Positions 26,459 through 36,131 of a stretch of DNA of 64,000 nt are shown here, in pieces. Both the position numbers and the translations under genes were made by a program. This DNA comes from Candidatus Bathyarchaeota archaeon. Lineage in GTDB: Archaea; Thermoproteota; Bathyarchaeia; Bathyarchaeales; Bathyarchaeaceae. Below the pieces are notes generated by a model that saw only the letters and a program-made list of their open reading frames with translations, did no database searches and was not told where the DNA came from. Position 1 is the stretch's first letter. Each line of letters begins with the position of its first letter. Location of the stretch: assembly GCA_030608565.1 (NCBI GenBank), contig JAUWDY010000002.1, positions 1 to 64,000 of the forward strand, written 5' to 3'.

Positions 26459-29143
26459 TTGAGAAAGCGATCAACTAGATGTTTTACTCTTCTACTATTA
26501 ATCTATGTACTTGTTTTCACATCAATCATAATTCAAGTAAGCACTGGGAAATTGATTGGTTCAATCTCCATCACGGCTTCTCCAACAACCATCACGATTG
26601 GCGAGAGCACCACCATAAGTGGATCCATCACCCCCGTAAGCGTAGGAGAAACCGTAACAATCTGGCATAGACAGATTGGAAAACTCTGGGGCATCCTTGC
26701 AACCGAGACAACAGACGGAACCGGACAATACTCATACATCTGTCCAGATTTAGATATGGGAACCTATGAGCTTAAAGCAAGCTGGATAGGCGACACATAC
26801 GCAGCTGAAAGCTCCATAATAACCGTAGATGTCAAAGCGCCCCCAGCGGCTTCCTTCACGTACTTACCTCATACTCCAACCATTGGAGAGACCATTACTT
26901 TCAACGCTTCCGCCAGCTATGACCTTGACGGAAACATTGAAACCTACGCTTGGGACTTCGGAGATGGAACCACTGGAGCCGGAGTGACCACCACTCACGC
27001 TTACACAACAGCTGACACCTACGATGTCACGCTAACGGTCACTGACAACGACATCCTAACCGACACCGAAACCAAGTCCATAACAGTCTCTCTTCAACTC
27101 CAGCCGCCTGTAGCCGCTTTCACCGAATCCGCAGAAACAGTCTATACCCACGAAGTCATCACGTTTAATGCATCAGACAGCTATGACCCTGACGGCACCA
27201 TTGTCAGCTATTGGTGGAACTTCGGAGACGGAACCAGCGCCACCGGCATAATCGTTGAACACTCATATGCAGATAACGGAAGTTACACCGTAACATTGAC
27301 AGTGACGGATAATGATGGGGCAACCCATACCGCTACAGCAATCAAGACTGTGTTGAATCGTTCTCCGGTGGCATCATTCACGGAGTCTCCTGCATTTTTC
27401 GTTTATATCAATGAGACTATTCATTTTGATGCCTCGGACAGCTCTGATCTAGATGGAAACATTGACAGCTATTGGTGGGATTTTGGAGACGGAACCAGCG
27501 CTTCTGGCGTGACAACTGAGCATTCGTACACTCTGGAGGGAGATTACACAGTAACCCTCACAGTTACTGATGATGATGGAGCAACTAACTCGACCAGTGT
27601 AGGTAAGATGGTTCTGAATAGACCACCTGTTGCCGTGTTTACTGAATCAGCAGTAGAAGTATACATCAATGAGACCATCCACTTCAACGCTTCCGAGAGT
27701 TACGATTTGGATGGTTCAATAGAAAGCTATTTCTGGGATTTTGGGGATGGAACGAGTTCTAATGGCAGTGTGGTTGAGCATGCTTACGCAGACAATGGAA
27801 ACTACACGGTAACCTTGACAGTTACAGACGACGATGGCACAACAGACACAGCTACAGCAATCATGACCGTGCTAAACAAGCCGCCAGTAGCCATATTCAC
27901 TGAACCTGCCGAAATCGCATATGTCGGCGAAGCTATTACGTTTAACGCGTCTGATAGTTATGACCCTGACGGCGCCATTGTCAGTTACTTCTGGGACTTC
28001 GGCGACGGAACTGACGCAACAGGCGTCACCGTAAGTCATGCTTACGATACAAACGGAACTTTTACCGTGACCCTAACCGTAACCGATGACGATGACACAT
28101 CTAATTCAACGTCATCCACTAAAACGATTTTCTTTAATGCGTCTCCTGTGGCATCATTCACCGAGTCCGCAGGAACCGTTTATGCTGGCGAAGTTGTCAC
28201 GTTCGATGCGTCAGATAGTTATGACCCTGATGGCACGATTGTTACCTATCTCTGGGATTTTGGGGATGGAACCAACGCTACTGATGTAGTCGTAGGTCAC
28301 TCGTATGCAGATGATGACGTCTACACAATCACCTTAACCGTAACCGATGACGATGGAGGGACTGCATCAAAGAGCGCTACCAAGACAGTTTCAAACAGAC
28401 CACCCATAGCGTCGTTCAATGGGAGTCCAACAACAGTGCTTACTATTGAGATTGTACACTTTGACGCGTCCAGTAGCAACGACCCAGACGGTTCAATCAT
28501 CAGTTACTTCTGGGACTTCGGCGACGGAACTGACGCAACAGGCGTCACGGTGAACCACGCCTACGAAGATGACGGCGTCTACACAGTCACTTTAACCGTA
28601 ACCGATGACGACGGAGGGACTGCATCAAAGAGCGCTACCAAGACAGTTTCAAACAGACCACCCATAGCATTGATCGATGAGAACACAACAATAGTGGATA
28701 TAGACGAGTTGATTCGCTTTGACGCTTCTTATAGCATTGATGACGATGGTTCCATTCTCAGTTACTTCTGGGACTTCGGCGATGGAACCAACGCCACTAT
28801 GTGCATAATTTTAGATCACTCATTTGCCCAGAATGGAGAATACGTGGTGACCCTAACCGTAACCGATGACGACGGAGCATCGTCATCAGCAAGCGTGACG
28901 ATTACCGTGAATTCATCATCAGGTTGGCCATTATCCTTAATCGCAGGAACTGCTTTTAGCGTCACAGCAGTGACTGGAATTGCGATCTATGCCATGTTTA
29001 AAAGAAAAAAGAAATTAGCAGATGACACCACAGCACTTCAAAACAAGCCCACCGTAACTTTATATGTGCCCAGAAGATTTTTTGCAGGTTACGAAAAACT
29101 CACCAGAGCAACAGATAACTCTGTAATTCTTGGACGAACGTAG
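26459..29143 (+). CDS. Secreted/surface protein with N-terminal Ig-like domain, eight PKD repeats and C-terminal TM anchor
   Basis: Eight YxWDFGDGT cores; signal LLLLIYVLVFTSIIIQVST; C-term WPLSLIAGTAFSVTAVTGIAIYAMFKRKKK. Confidence 0.93.
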   Translation: MRKRSTRCFTLLLLIYVLVFTSIIIQVSTGKLIGSISITASPTTITIGESTTISGSITPVSVGETVTIWHRQIGKLWGILATETTDGTGQYSYICPDLDMGTYELKASWIGDTYAAESSIITVDVKAPPAASFTYLPHTPTIGETITFNASASYDLDGNIETYAWDFGDGTTGAGVTTTHAYTTADTYDVTLTVTDNDILTDTETKSITVSLQLQPPVAAFTESAETVYTHEVITFNASDSYDPDGTIVSYWWNFGDGTSATGIIVEHSYADNGSYTVTLTVTDNDGATHTATAIKTVLNRSPVASFTESPAFFVYINETIHFDASDSSDLDGNIDSYWWDFGDGTSASGVTTEHSYTLEGDYTVTLTVTDDDGATNSTSVGKMVLNRPPVAVFTESAVEVYINETIHFNASESYDLDGSIESYFWDFGDGTSSNGSVVEHAYADNGNYTVTLTVTDDDGTTDTATAIMTVLNKPPVAIFTEPAEIAYVGEAITFNASDSYDPDGAIVSYFWDFGDGTDATGVTVSHAYDTNGTFTVTLTVTDDDDTSNSTSSTKTIFFNASPVASFTESAGTVYAGEVVTFDASDSYDPDGTIVTYLWDFGDGTNATDVVVGHSYADDDVYTITLTVTDDDGGTASKSATKTVSNRPPIASFNGSPTTVLTIEIVHFDASSSNDPDGSIISYFWDFGDGTDATGVTVNHAYEDDGVYTVTLTVTDDDGGTASKSATKTVSNRPPIALIDENTTIVDIDELIRFDASYSIDDDGSILSYFWDFGDGTNATMCIILDHSFAQNGEYVVTLTVTDDDGASSSASVTITVNSSSGWPLSLIAGTAFSVTAVTGIAIYAMFKRKKKLADDTTALQNKPTVTLYVPRRFFAGYEKLTRATDNSVILGRT

Positions 29144-29226
29144 TCCAGTCTGTGTCTCGTTTTTCTCATTGACGTTTTGGATTAGCCGGACTTATAGATA
29201 GTATTACCGCAGCGGTAAACAGATGA

Positions 29227-30012
29227 TCAAAGTTTCTCGATTTTTTGGGCTATTCGTTCCACAGTCTTGGCAAATGCGTGCTCCGGTTTTTCCTCAGCAA
29301 ATATGCATGTTCCTCCTGCTCGAAGCACATCGCAGAAACAAGGAATAGTATCCAAAACAGGAAGATTATGCGTGTTATGAAAGTGTTCAGAGAAATTCTC
29401 CTTCCCAGCAGTAGAAGACAATATATCCGCAAGCACCTTATTCACCACGATTCCAGTCTTCTTCTCGAAAAGATCATAAAGTTCACTAGTCATCCGCTGA
29501 GTCCCCTTTATATCAGACGTATCCAAGCTTGTCACCACAAGTGCAACATCCGCAGCGACAATGGCATTTATGGAAGAATACTGAAGCCCAGGACTTGTGT
29601 CGAAAATCAGGTAGTCAAGATGCATATCGTTGAGAAGAGAGTTCCTAAGCGACAATAGACGTCCCAAAGCCCTCATCTCCCACTTTCTATCCTTTGCCGT
29701 CATCTCCCGAATAGCTTCTGTAGAAGGATTCGCCAGCCCAACCAAAAACTTTCCATTCCCATTCCCACTAAAAAGGTGAGAAAGATCGATCAGAACCTTC
29801 TTGATTTCACAAACGCCATTCAGATAGTCATTTAACCAGTATCCACTTCCCTCAGCCTTAAACCTAGCTTGGAGGCTTGGAGCACGGAAGTCCAAGTCTA
29901 ACAAACAAACGTTCTTACCCTTTCTGGCGTAGGTCGCTGCTAGATTGATCGAGAGCAACGTTTTTCCTGTTCCGCCCTTGTAGGAGTGAAATGCGATAAT
30001 CTTTCCCATCAT
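29227..30012 (-). CDS. ParA/MinD-family ATPase
   Basis: IAFHSYKGGTGKTLLSINLAATYARKGKNVCLLDLDFRAPSL deviant Walker A; FDTSPGLQ. Confidence 0.92.
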   Translation of the reverse strand: MMGKIIAFHSYKGGTGKTLLSINLAATYARKGKNVCLLDLDFRAPSLQARFKAEGSGYWLNDYLNGVCEIKKVLIDLSHLFSGNGNGKFLVGLANPSTEAIREMTAKDRKWEMRALGRLLSLRNSLLNDMHLDYLIFDTSPGLQYSSINAIVAADVALVVTSLDTSDIKGTQRMTSELYDLFEKKTGIVVNKVLADILSSTAGKENFSEHFHNTHNLPVLDTIPCFCDVLRAGGTCIFAEEKPEHAFAKTVERIAQKIEKL

Positions 30013-30422
30013 TTTTCACCTGTATCTTCCTTTTCAACGTAGAAATAGGCCTTACGTCCTCTCCTCTCCTTCTTCAAATATCCCATCAACACCAACTGAT
30101 TCAAATAGCCGCTTTCAACAGCCCTAGCCCGCGTCGTTTGTTCTGCAATTTCTTCTGCAGTTGCTTGACCAAGATTACATAGCGTGATCGCCGTCTTTCT
30201 AAGATGATCGGGTAGAGACAGCAATGTCATCACGTCTAAAACATCAGTCAGCGATTCGCCTGCAATACCCCCTCGGCTATGTTTTTGCAGCTCTATGAGC
30301 ACATCTACCTTTTCGTTCAGCTGATTAAGGCTGTCCGCTATTCTCTCTAACACTCGAATGGGTTTTCCTTGTAAGCTTTTATACAACGTCACCATTGCTA
30401 TCTCCGAATGTGTTTGACGCAT
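30009..30422 (-). CDS. Winged-helix (MarR/TrmB-like) protein, operonic with the ParA-like ATPase
   Basis: LPDHLRKTAITLCNLGQATAEEIAEQTTRARAVESGYLNQLVLMGYLKKERRGRKAYFYVE; 4-nt overlap with ParA. Confidence 0.72.
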   Translation of the reverse strand: MRQTHSEIAMVTLYKSLQGKPIRVLERIADSLNQLNEKVDVLIELQKHSRGGIAGESLTDVLDVMTLLSLPDHLRKTAITLCNLGQATAEEIAEQTTRARAVESGYLNQLVLMGYLKKERRGRKAYFYVEKEDTGEK

Positions 30423-30671
30423 CTACACTATTGTGGAGAATATACGGATTATTAAGTCTTACGATATAGTTATTCATATTCTGAGAGAGTTACGTCAAAA
30501 ATCCAGACATCGCTTTTGAGCACGCTTATCTTTTTGCCTGTCTGTTTTCAAGCCGTGTTTCGATGGTGAAAACATTTCTGTGGGTTATGCATGCCTAGTT
30601 TGTCTAAGCGTAGTTAGCTCTGTTAAAAAGATGTGGTGGAAAAAGGAGGGTGCAGGTTCGAGGTTTGTCTA

Positions 30672-30974
30672 TTAGTACAGTGATGGCGGAATTCGGGCGC
30701 GTGCTTCTTCAATGATTGGAAGTACGGCTCTCAGTTCTCTGAAGTATTTGAGTACGGTTCTGCCGCGGTCTGTGATGGCGTAGACTATTCTTTTTTTGCC
30801 TGCAATTTGTTCTTCTACCAGGTTTTGTTCAATTAGAAAGTTTAGGTACTGTTTTAGTACACTGCAGTTTACATTTGCTTTGTACATGATATGAGTTAGC
30901 TTTAATGGCCCTCTACGTGATAGAACTTTGAGGATGTCTACGTACATTTCGAGTTTAGACCTTCGCATGACCAA
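30672..30974 (-). CDS. Winged-helix DNA-binding protein (Sso10a/HTH_45-like)
   Basis: VDILKVLSRRGPLKLTHIMYKANVNCSVLKQYLNFLIEQNLVEE. Confidence 0.82.
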   Translation of the reverse strand: MVMRRSKLEMYVDILKVLSRRGPLKLTHIMYKANVNCSVLKQYLNFLIEQNLVEEQIAGKKRIVYAITDRGRTVLKYFRELRAVLPIIEEARARIPPSLY

Positions 30975-31028
30975 ATCCTCTTTTTCATATTTTCTGTGGC
31001 ATACGTATAAATGATTTATGGATTCTGG

Positions 31029-31226
31029 CTACGGCTTTGGCGTTAGTAGTTTCGCTTTTGTTTGGATGCGCTGGAATACGGTTATGCGGTTTTGAAAGGC
31101 TGTGATTAGGTCATCGGCTAATATTTGTTGAAGTTCTTCTGAAAGCGTGTTCATTTCGCCTTTGAATGCGTCTATTAGCTTATTTTCAAGGTTTTCTCGT
31201 TGCGAGGGTGTATATGTTTTTTTCAT
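31029..31226 (-). CDS. Small hypothetical protein
   Basis: 65-aa ORF, helical composition; no recognised family. Confidence 0.45.
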   Translation of the reverse strand: MKKTYTPSQRENLENKLIDAFKGEMNTLSEELQQILADDLITAFQNRITVFQRIQTKAKLLTPKP

Positions 31227-31628
31227 TTATTACTTCTCCGTTTTGGTTCTGTTGGGGTGTTAGGCTTGTTTGGATTTAACTATCTTATGAATTCGAAATA
31301 TGGATTTAGCATTCAGTTTTGCGTCTATGGTGTAAATCGTGGCAAAAGTGTGTGTGTGCGTGTCCAAGAGGTCTATGTATGGAGGGAAGGAAGAGAGATG
31401 GCCACGAGTTCACCCGGGTCTTTATAAAGATTTATTCAAAACGCAAGTAACGTAACAAACAAAACATCATCCAGATAAATCAGTAGGTTACCACTTCGAA
31501 TTTCGAATTAGTATAAACATGCCTATACAATGATACTGTTTCATGATTCGTTATGTTTATCTACGTCAACCCCCAGATATTAAGTTGCACACCACTTGCA
31601 CACTCGCTAAACAATTGAGGAAAGAGAC

Positions 31629-32132
31629 ATGGCGAAAAGACCAACAAAGGACGAAGCCCTCGAAGCATTAGACTTCATCATCAACATCCTCAAAGAACAC
31701 GAAAAAGACCTAGACCGATTGGTCACGGAATTATCTAAAACAACAGAAAAATTCAGCCAAACAGGAGAAATAACCACGAAAATCGAAAGAGTGGAAGACC
31801 GCCTCTCAAACATGCAAACTGAAATCAGCAAACTAATCAACTATGTTTCCCCGTCACAGAAAGCATCAAGCTACATTCCCCATGGACCACCAGTAACTGT
31901 CAGATGCAAGCAATGGGAAGATTTCAAAGCATTTGCAGCCGACGCAGAAACCATATCGTTCCTGTATAAGCAAGAAGAAAAAGTCTTCCAAGCAGACGCA
32001 CTGAAGGGTGGCAAAATCCTCACCTACACCGGGGAATTCCCACAAGATTCAAGCGTACTGAAAATATGGTTGTCAAGGGAACTAAACGTTCCCGAAGACA
32101 AAATCTTTGAAGGCGCCCTAGCAATAGGGTAA
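31629..32132 (+). CDS. Hypothetical protein, N-terminal coiled coil
   Basis: ATG after gaggaaagag; 167 aa uninterrupted; ILKEHEKDLDRLVTELSKTTEKF...VEDRLSNMQTEISKLI. Confidence 0.7.
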   Translation: MAKRPTKDEALEALDFIINILKEHEKDLDRLVTELSKTTEKFSQTGEITTKIERVEDRLSNMQTEISKLINYVSPSQKASSYIPHGPPVTVRCKQWEDFKAFAADAETISFLYKQEEKVFQADALKGGKILTYTGEFPQDSSVLKIWLSRELNVPEDKIFEGALAIG

Positions 32133-32253
32133 AACCAGAATCGGCTCCCAAGGATCAATACCGTAACCGACAGTTACTTTTTTACAACAACATGCTGCTC
32201 AATGAAGTTTAATTAAAAAGCTTTTTATAGGACGGGTGAATATTATATATTTT

Positions 32254-32270
32254 GTCTTACGATGTAAGAC
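32254..32270. promoter_or_regulatory. Palindrome GTCTTAC-GAT-GTAAGAC
   Basis: 7-bp perfect arms; core TCTTACGA shared with 30457, 37827, 38533. Confidence 0.6.
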
Positions 32271-32716
32271 ACACGTATGTTGGGGGAGGTTGAAAGATTC
32301 CCAGGCAGCGAGGAATGCATGGTTTGGTATTTCAGGTTTTAAACCGCTTTCTCCTTTCTCTTTGATGAAGTGCTACACCATGCTTGGGAGCCGTGGGAGC
32401 CAACAAACGATGAACCCAAAAAAAGAGGGACCGTGCTTGCAGATGAAGAAGGAAAATTTCGCAAAATATGAAGCGTTCATTTTCATGATGCTTCTCCGCC
32501 TCTCCTTGCGGTGAGTTAAGGATTTCAAGTTGAATGAGGAAGAGGTTGTCGACGGAGAGGCACGGTTGAGAAGGTTCTGTTTTGTATTTCCGTCTACTAT
32601 AAAGAGGCTTACAGAAGGAAGTTTCAAAAACTCACACATGCACACATAAACTATTAGAATGAAGGTTTTTCGACGCAGAGTTGCCTAACGAATGGCCTGG
32701 AATATGAAGCATGTTC

Positions 32717-33070
32717 TCATTCTTGTATTTTGTAACAGTTTCCTTCCATAGCATAAACTGGCGAATTGTTCTCAACCCTGCGCTCGTTCTCTGACTTTAA
32801 CAAATCTCTAATCTTCGCATAGTTTCGAAGATATCTCATTCCTTTAGAAGTCACTTTATAAAATGTTTTTCCATTTTGTGTAATAGATGCAATGAGTTTT
32901 GTTTCAAGAAGGAAAGATAAGTATTCATTAAGTTGAGCAAAGCTCAGATTCGCTTTGTACATAATCTGGGTTTTGAGACTTCCATTTCTTGCTATACTTA
33001 ATATATCAGCTACTATATGCAAACGGTCTCTGCGTTTGCGTGTATTACTTTCTAAGACCTCTTTCAACAC
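32717..33070 (-). CDS. Winged-helix DNA-binding protein (Sso10a/HTH_45-like)
   Basis: HIVADILSIARNGSLKTQIMYKANLSFAQLNEYLSFLLETKLIASI; paralogous to 30672-30974. Confidence 0.82.
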   Translation of the reverse strand: MLKEVLESNTRKRRDRLHIVADILSIARNGSLKTQIMYKANLSFAQLNEYLSFLLETKLIASITQNGKTFYKVTSKGMRYLRNYAKIRDLLKSENERRVENNSPVYAMEGNCYKIQE

Positions 33071-33328
33071 AAATCCTCTCTAAGTTTGTTCTATAAGACT
33101 TGTCTATAGCAATCTTGGAATGTTAAACTTAAAAAGGAGTGCTCCCAAAGAAATCATATTCTAAAATGTGAAATATGTTACATCCAATTTAGAATCTAAG
33201 CTCAGCGCCCTGCAGTATAATATCGGGTAAGCTCCACAGCCCATCTGCGCTTGATCAAATTCTTGGCTTCTCGACAGGATATAACTCACGGCATAATATA
33301 TCATACATAGGAATATACATTAATTATA

Positions 33329-33365
33329 GAGTTTTCTTTCTAAAGAAAGTAATAGAAGAAAACTC
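33329..33365. repeat. Inverted repeat GAGTTTTCTT...AAGAAAACTC
   Basis: 10-bp perfect arms, 17-nt spacer, upstream of the CDS at 33467. Confidence 0.7.
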
Positions 33366-33466
33366 CATATGACATTAAAGGCCATGAATTCGGAGAAGAT
33401 TATGGGAGTAAAACATTGTGAACGAGTATACAGCGGATTCACAAGTCAAATCATAAGTGATGAGAC

Positions 33467-35113
33467 TTGAACGAAAAAAAATCCAGAATGAGCTTCTTGC
33501 TGATTTTCTTTTTGTGTCTGCTTATTGTGGCGTATCAATTGTCGTTGCCACATCTTTTGGTCGTATATGCTTCGAACTCATCTAGAGTGATCGACCTTTA
33601 CACTCAGGAAGAGCCACATGATGGGAGGGGCCTAAACCAGCCTAGTGATGTTTTTGCACCTCAAGATGAGGTATTTCTTTACGCTGGGGCAATGTATAAT
33701 GAGGATCCTGTGGAGAACAGGCTTGTTGCTTTTGAGATTTATGGGCCCGTTAACCCAGTTTTTAATGTTACTTTATCTAGGACGGGAACGACAAACGCTA
33801 GCGGCATAGCCAATGTAAGTTTCAGGTTACCGTGGCCTGCTGAAGATGCTGAGACTGTTACGTTTGGAGTATGGACTGTCTATGCCGTAGTAGAAATTGC
33901 TGGGGAAAGTGTCCAAGACACATTGACTTTTCGGGTCGGTTGGATTGTGGATATTGTTTCGTTGGCGACTGTTAACGCGGATCTTCAGCCTCAAACTAGG
34001 TTTTCAAGGGAGACTCGTGTAGGCGTTGAGTTGGGGCTAAGAAACATTGCCATGTTGTCTAGAAGAGCGACGTTAACCATTGTTACTTATGACAATTTGA
34101 GCGTTCCAATTGGTAACGTTGTGTTGAACGGTTTTGAGCTTGAACCTGGTGATACATACTTCCATTTTCATTGTGTATTGTCGATTCCCACATGGGCTGA
34201 GTTTGGTGGGGCAACAGTGACGGCAATGGCTTATACTGCACCGTTGGCTGATGGTGGTGTGGCTTACTGTCCAGAAGTGTCAACGGTGTTTTTGATTACA
34301 TGGTGTGATGTAGCGGTCGTGAGTGTCATTCCTTCAACGACAGCGGTGGATGTTGGGGACTTGGTCAATGTGACCGTACGAGCAGCGAACGAGGGGTTTG
34401 AAATGGAAAGTTTTGATTTGGGTGTTTACTGCAATGAGATTCTAGTTGAAGAGTTGCGAGTTGTGAATGTGGCTCCAAGCGAGGAGAGAGAGTTTACTTT
34501 TGTCTGGAATACGTCAGGTTTGGCGGCGGGCGATTATACGGTGAGTGCGAATGCAAGTGTGGTACCTGGGGAAATTGACGTAGATGATAATTTGCTTGTT
34601 GATGGCGTTGTTATGGTTGGGGTGCCGGTGCCTCCGCAGCCTGCGTTTGCGTTTCCCATGGTGTTTCTGATTGTTTTGTTAGCTAGTGTAGGAGCGATGG
34701 TTTGCACGATGGTTTTGGCCTTTTGCTACAAGAAAGGAGCGATAGAGAAAGGGAAGAGCAGCTTTTCTTCAGGGTCACCTGTTGGTGGTTCTAGAGGAGG
34801 TGGGTTTTCGAAGCCAGATGAGAGAAGGGGTGGAAGTGCTTTGTCTTCAAGATTCTTGGTTGCGAAGCCAAAAGAGGAGAAGGTTTCCCATGATCATCGC
34901 AGATTGGAGGTTTCTTCTTTGAGGAGCCCTCTTGTTTTGAGACCTAGAGTTGAGTCTTTTTCCATGAAGTCCCGGGAGCGGAGCTCTCAGAATCCTAAGG
35001 AGGATAACCCATCAAATCCTTCTTCTTCTGTGGATCCATTAAGAAATAGTCGCTCTTCTAGGCCCTTCGTTTTGGCGGTGGTTGACCTTTCGAGATTGAG
35101 GGAAAAGAAGTAG
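33467..35113 (+). CDS. CARDB-like surface membrane protein with basic Ser-rich cytoplasmic tail
   Basis: signal peptide; WCDVAVVSVIPSTTAVDVGDLVNVTVRAANEGFEMESFDLGVYCNE...AAGDYTVSANASVVPGEIDVDDNLLVDG; TM FAFPMVFLIVLLASVGAMV. Confidence 0.78.
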   Translation: MNEKKSRMSFLLIFFLCLLIVAYQLSLPHLLVVYASNSSRVIDLYTQEEPHDGRGLNQPSDVFAPQDEVFLYAGAMYNEDPVENRLVAFEIYGPVNPVFNVTLSRTGTTNASGIANVSFRLPWPAEDAETVTFGVWTVYAVVEIAGESVQDTLTFRVGWIVDIVSLATVNADLQPQTRFSRETRVGVELGLRNIAMLSRRATLTIVTYDNLSVPIGNVVLNGFELEPGDTYFHFHCVLSIPTWAEFGGATVTAMAYTAPLADGGVAYCPEVSTVFLITWCDVAVVSVIPSTTAVDVGDLVNVTVRAANEGFEMESFDLGVYCNEILVEELRVVNVAPSEEREFTFVWNTSGLAAGDYTVSANASVVPGEIDVDDNLLVDGVVMVGVPVPPQPAFAFPMVFLIVLLASVGAMVCTMVLAFCYKKGAIEKGKSSFSSGSPVGGSRGGGFSKPDERRGGSALSSRFLVAKPKEEKVSHDHRRLEVSSLRSPLVLRPRVESFSMKSRERSSQNPKEDNPSNPSSSVDPLRNSRSSRPFVLAVVDLSRLREKK

Positions 35114-35306
35114 CTGTTGTTTGTGGGACAAATTTCAGATGTGCACAGTTTCTCTCTTGCCTCAAAAATTAGCTTAGAACATTTTTCTATTATTATGTCA
35201 TAAAACTTTGAGTGTCAAATCAAAAAAGAGCATAATCTTATAGAACAATTTTCTGAACGATTTCCTCAGAAATTATTTAAACGCCTACCGTTAATACATC
35301 ATATTT

Positions 35307-35540
35307 GTGAGGAGTCCTTCTCAAAAAATGTCTACAATTGACCAAGTTCTGGAATTACTAAAAGACGGAGACTGGCACAAGCTAAACGAAATCGCAAAAC
35401 AATCTGGGCTCCAACAACCAAAACTTGAAGCAATCGTGAACTTCTTAGCGGAATACGAATTCATTTACGTAGACAAAGAACAGCAGAAAGCGAAACTCAC
35501 TCATTCAGTGCTCAAATTCCTCAAGAAATCCCGTGCATGA
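35307..35540 (+). CDS. Small winged-helix protein
   Basis: MSTIDQVLELLKDGDWHKLNEIAKQSGLQQPKLEAIVNFLAEYEFIYVD. Confidence 0.75.
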   Translation: MRSPSQKMSTIDQVLELLKDGDWHKLNEIAKQSGLQQPKLEAIVNFLAEYEFIYVDKEQQKAKLTHSVLKFLKKSRA

Positions 35541-35655
35541 AAACATAAAAGAATGGATTAAACTGCTAAAAGAGATTGTAGCTCTCTGTAAACGCGAAGA
35601 AAAACCTTTTCGTTTTCAGTTCTCGTTTTCCTGTGATTGGTGCTACGGGGAATAA
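35533..35655 (+). CDS. Small hypothetical protein (40 aa)
   Basis: GTG start overlaps the preceding stop: VHENIKEWIKLLKEIVALCKREEKPFRFQFSFSCDWCYGE*. Confidence 0.4.
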   Translation: MHENIKEWIKLLKEIVALCKREEKPFRFQFSFSCDWCYGE

Positions 35656-35684
35656 AAAGAGGGTGTGTGATTGCAGTCGCACTT

Positions 35685-36131
35685 TTAAGTTATGTTTAGG
35701 TCTTTGTATATTCTGTCTTGGTCTACGGTTTTGTCCATGAATATGCTTAGGTGGTTGTCGCCGATTTTCAGGGTGAGTATTTTGGTGTCTTTCCCCTCTA
35801 GTGTGACCTTATGAATATTGCCTAGTTCAAACGTGTTGGCCAGCTTTTCTCCAGCTTCGAGGACTGTAGAGGACAGTACTGCATAGTCGATTATTTTGGT
35901 TGGGTCTTTGAGGTCTATTGACGCGGATTTTGGGGTTCTGAAGATGTATCCGATGATTCCTTCTCTGGTTTTTATGTTTTCTAGGTTTGTTTGGAGATTT
36001 TCGATGCGGTGTTGAAGTTTGAGTTTAGGAGCCATTGTGCTTTCCTTCATCGCGTTTTCTAGCTTTGTAGGCAGGCTTTCGATTTTTTCTTCTTGAGGTT
36101 TGGTTTTGCGTGGCACGGTTATCTCCTTCAT
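35685..36131 (-). CDS. Hypothetical protein with possible Roadblock/LC7-like C-terminus
   Basis: DYAVLSSTVLEAGEKLANTFELGNIHKVTLEGKDTKILTLKIGDNHLSIFMD; 4-nt overlap with upstream gene. Confidence 0.5.
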   Translation of the reverse strand: MKEITVPRKTKPQEEKIESLPTKLENAMKESTMAPKLKLQHRIENLQTNLENIKTREGIIGYIFRTPKSASIDLKDPTKIIDYAVLSSTVLEAGEKLANTFELGNIHKVTLEGKDTKILTLKIGDNHLSIFMDKTVDQDRIYKDLNIT

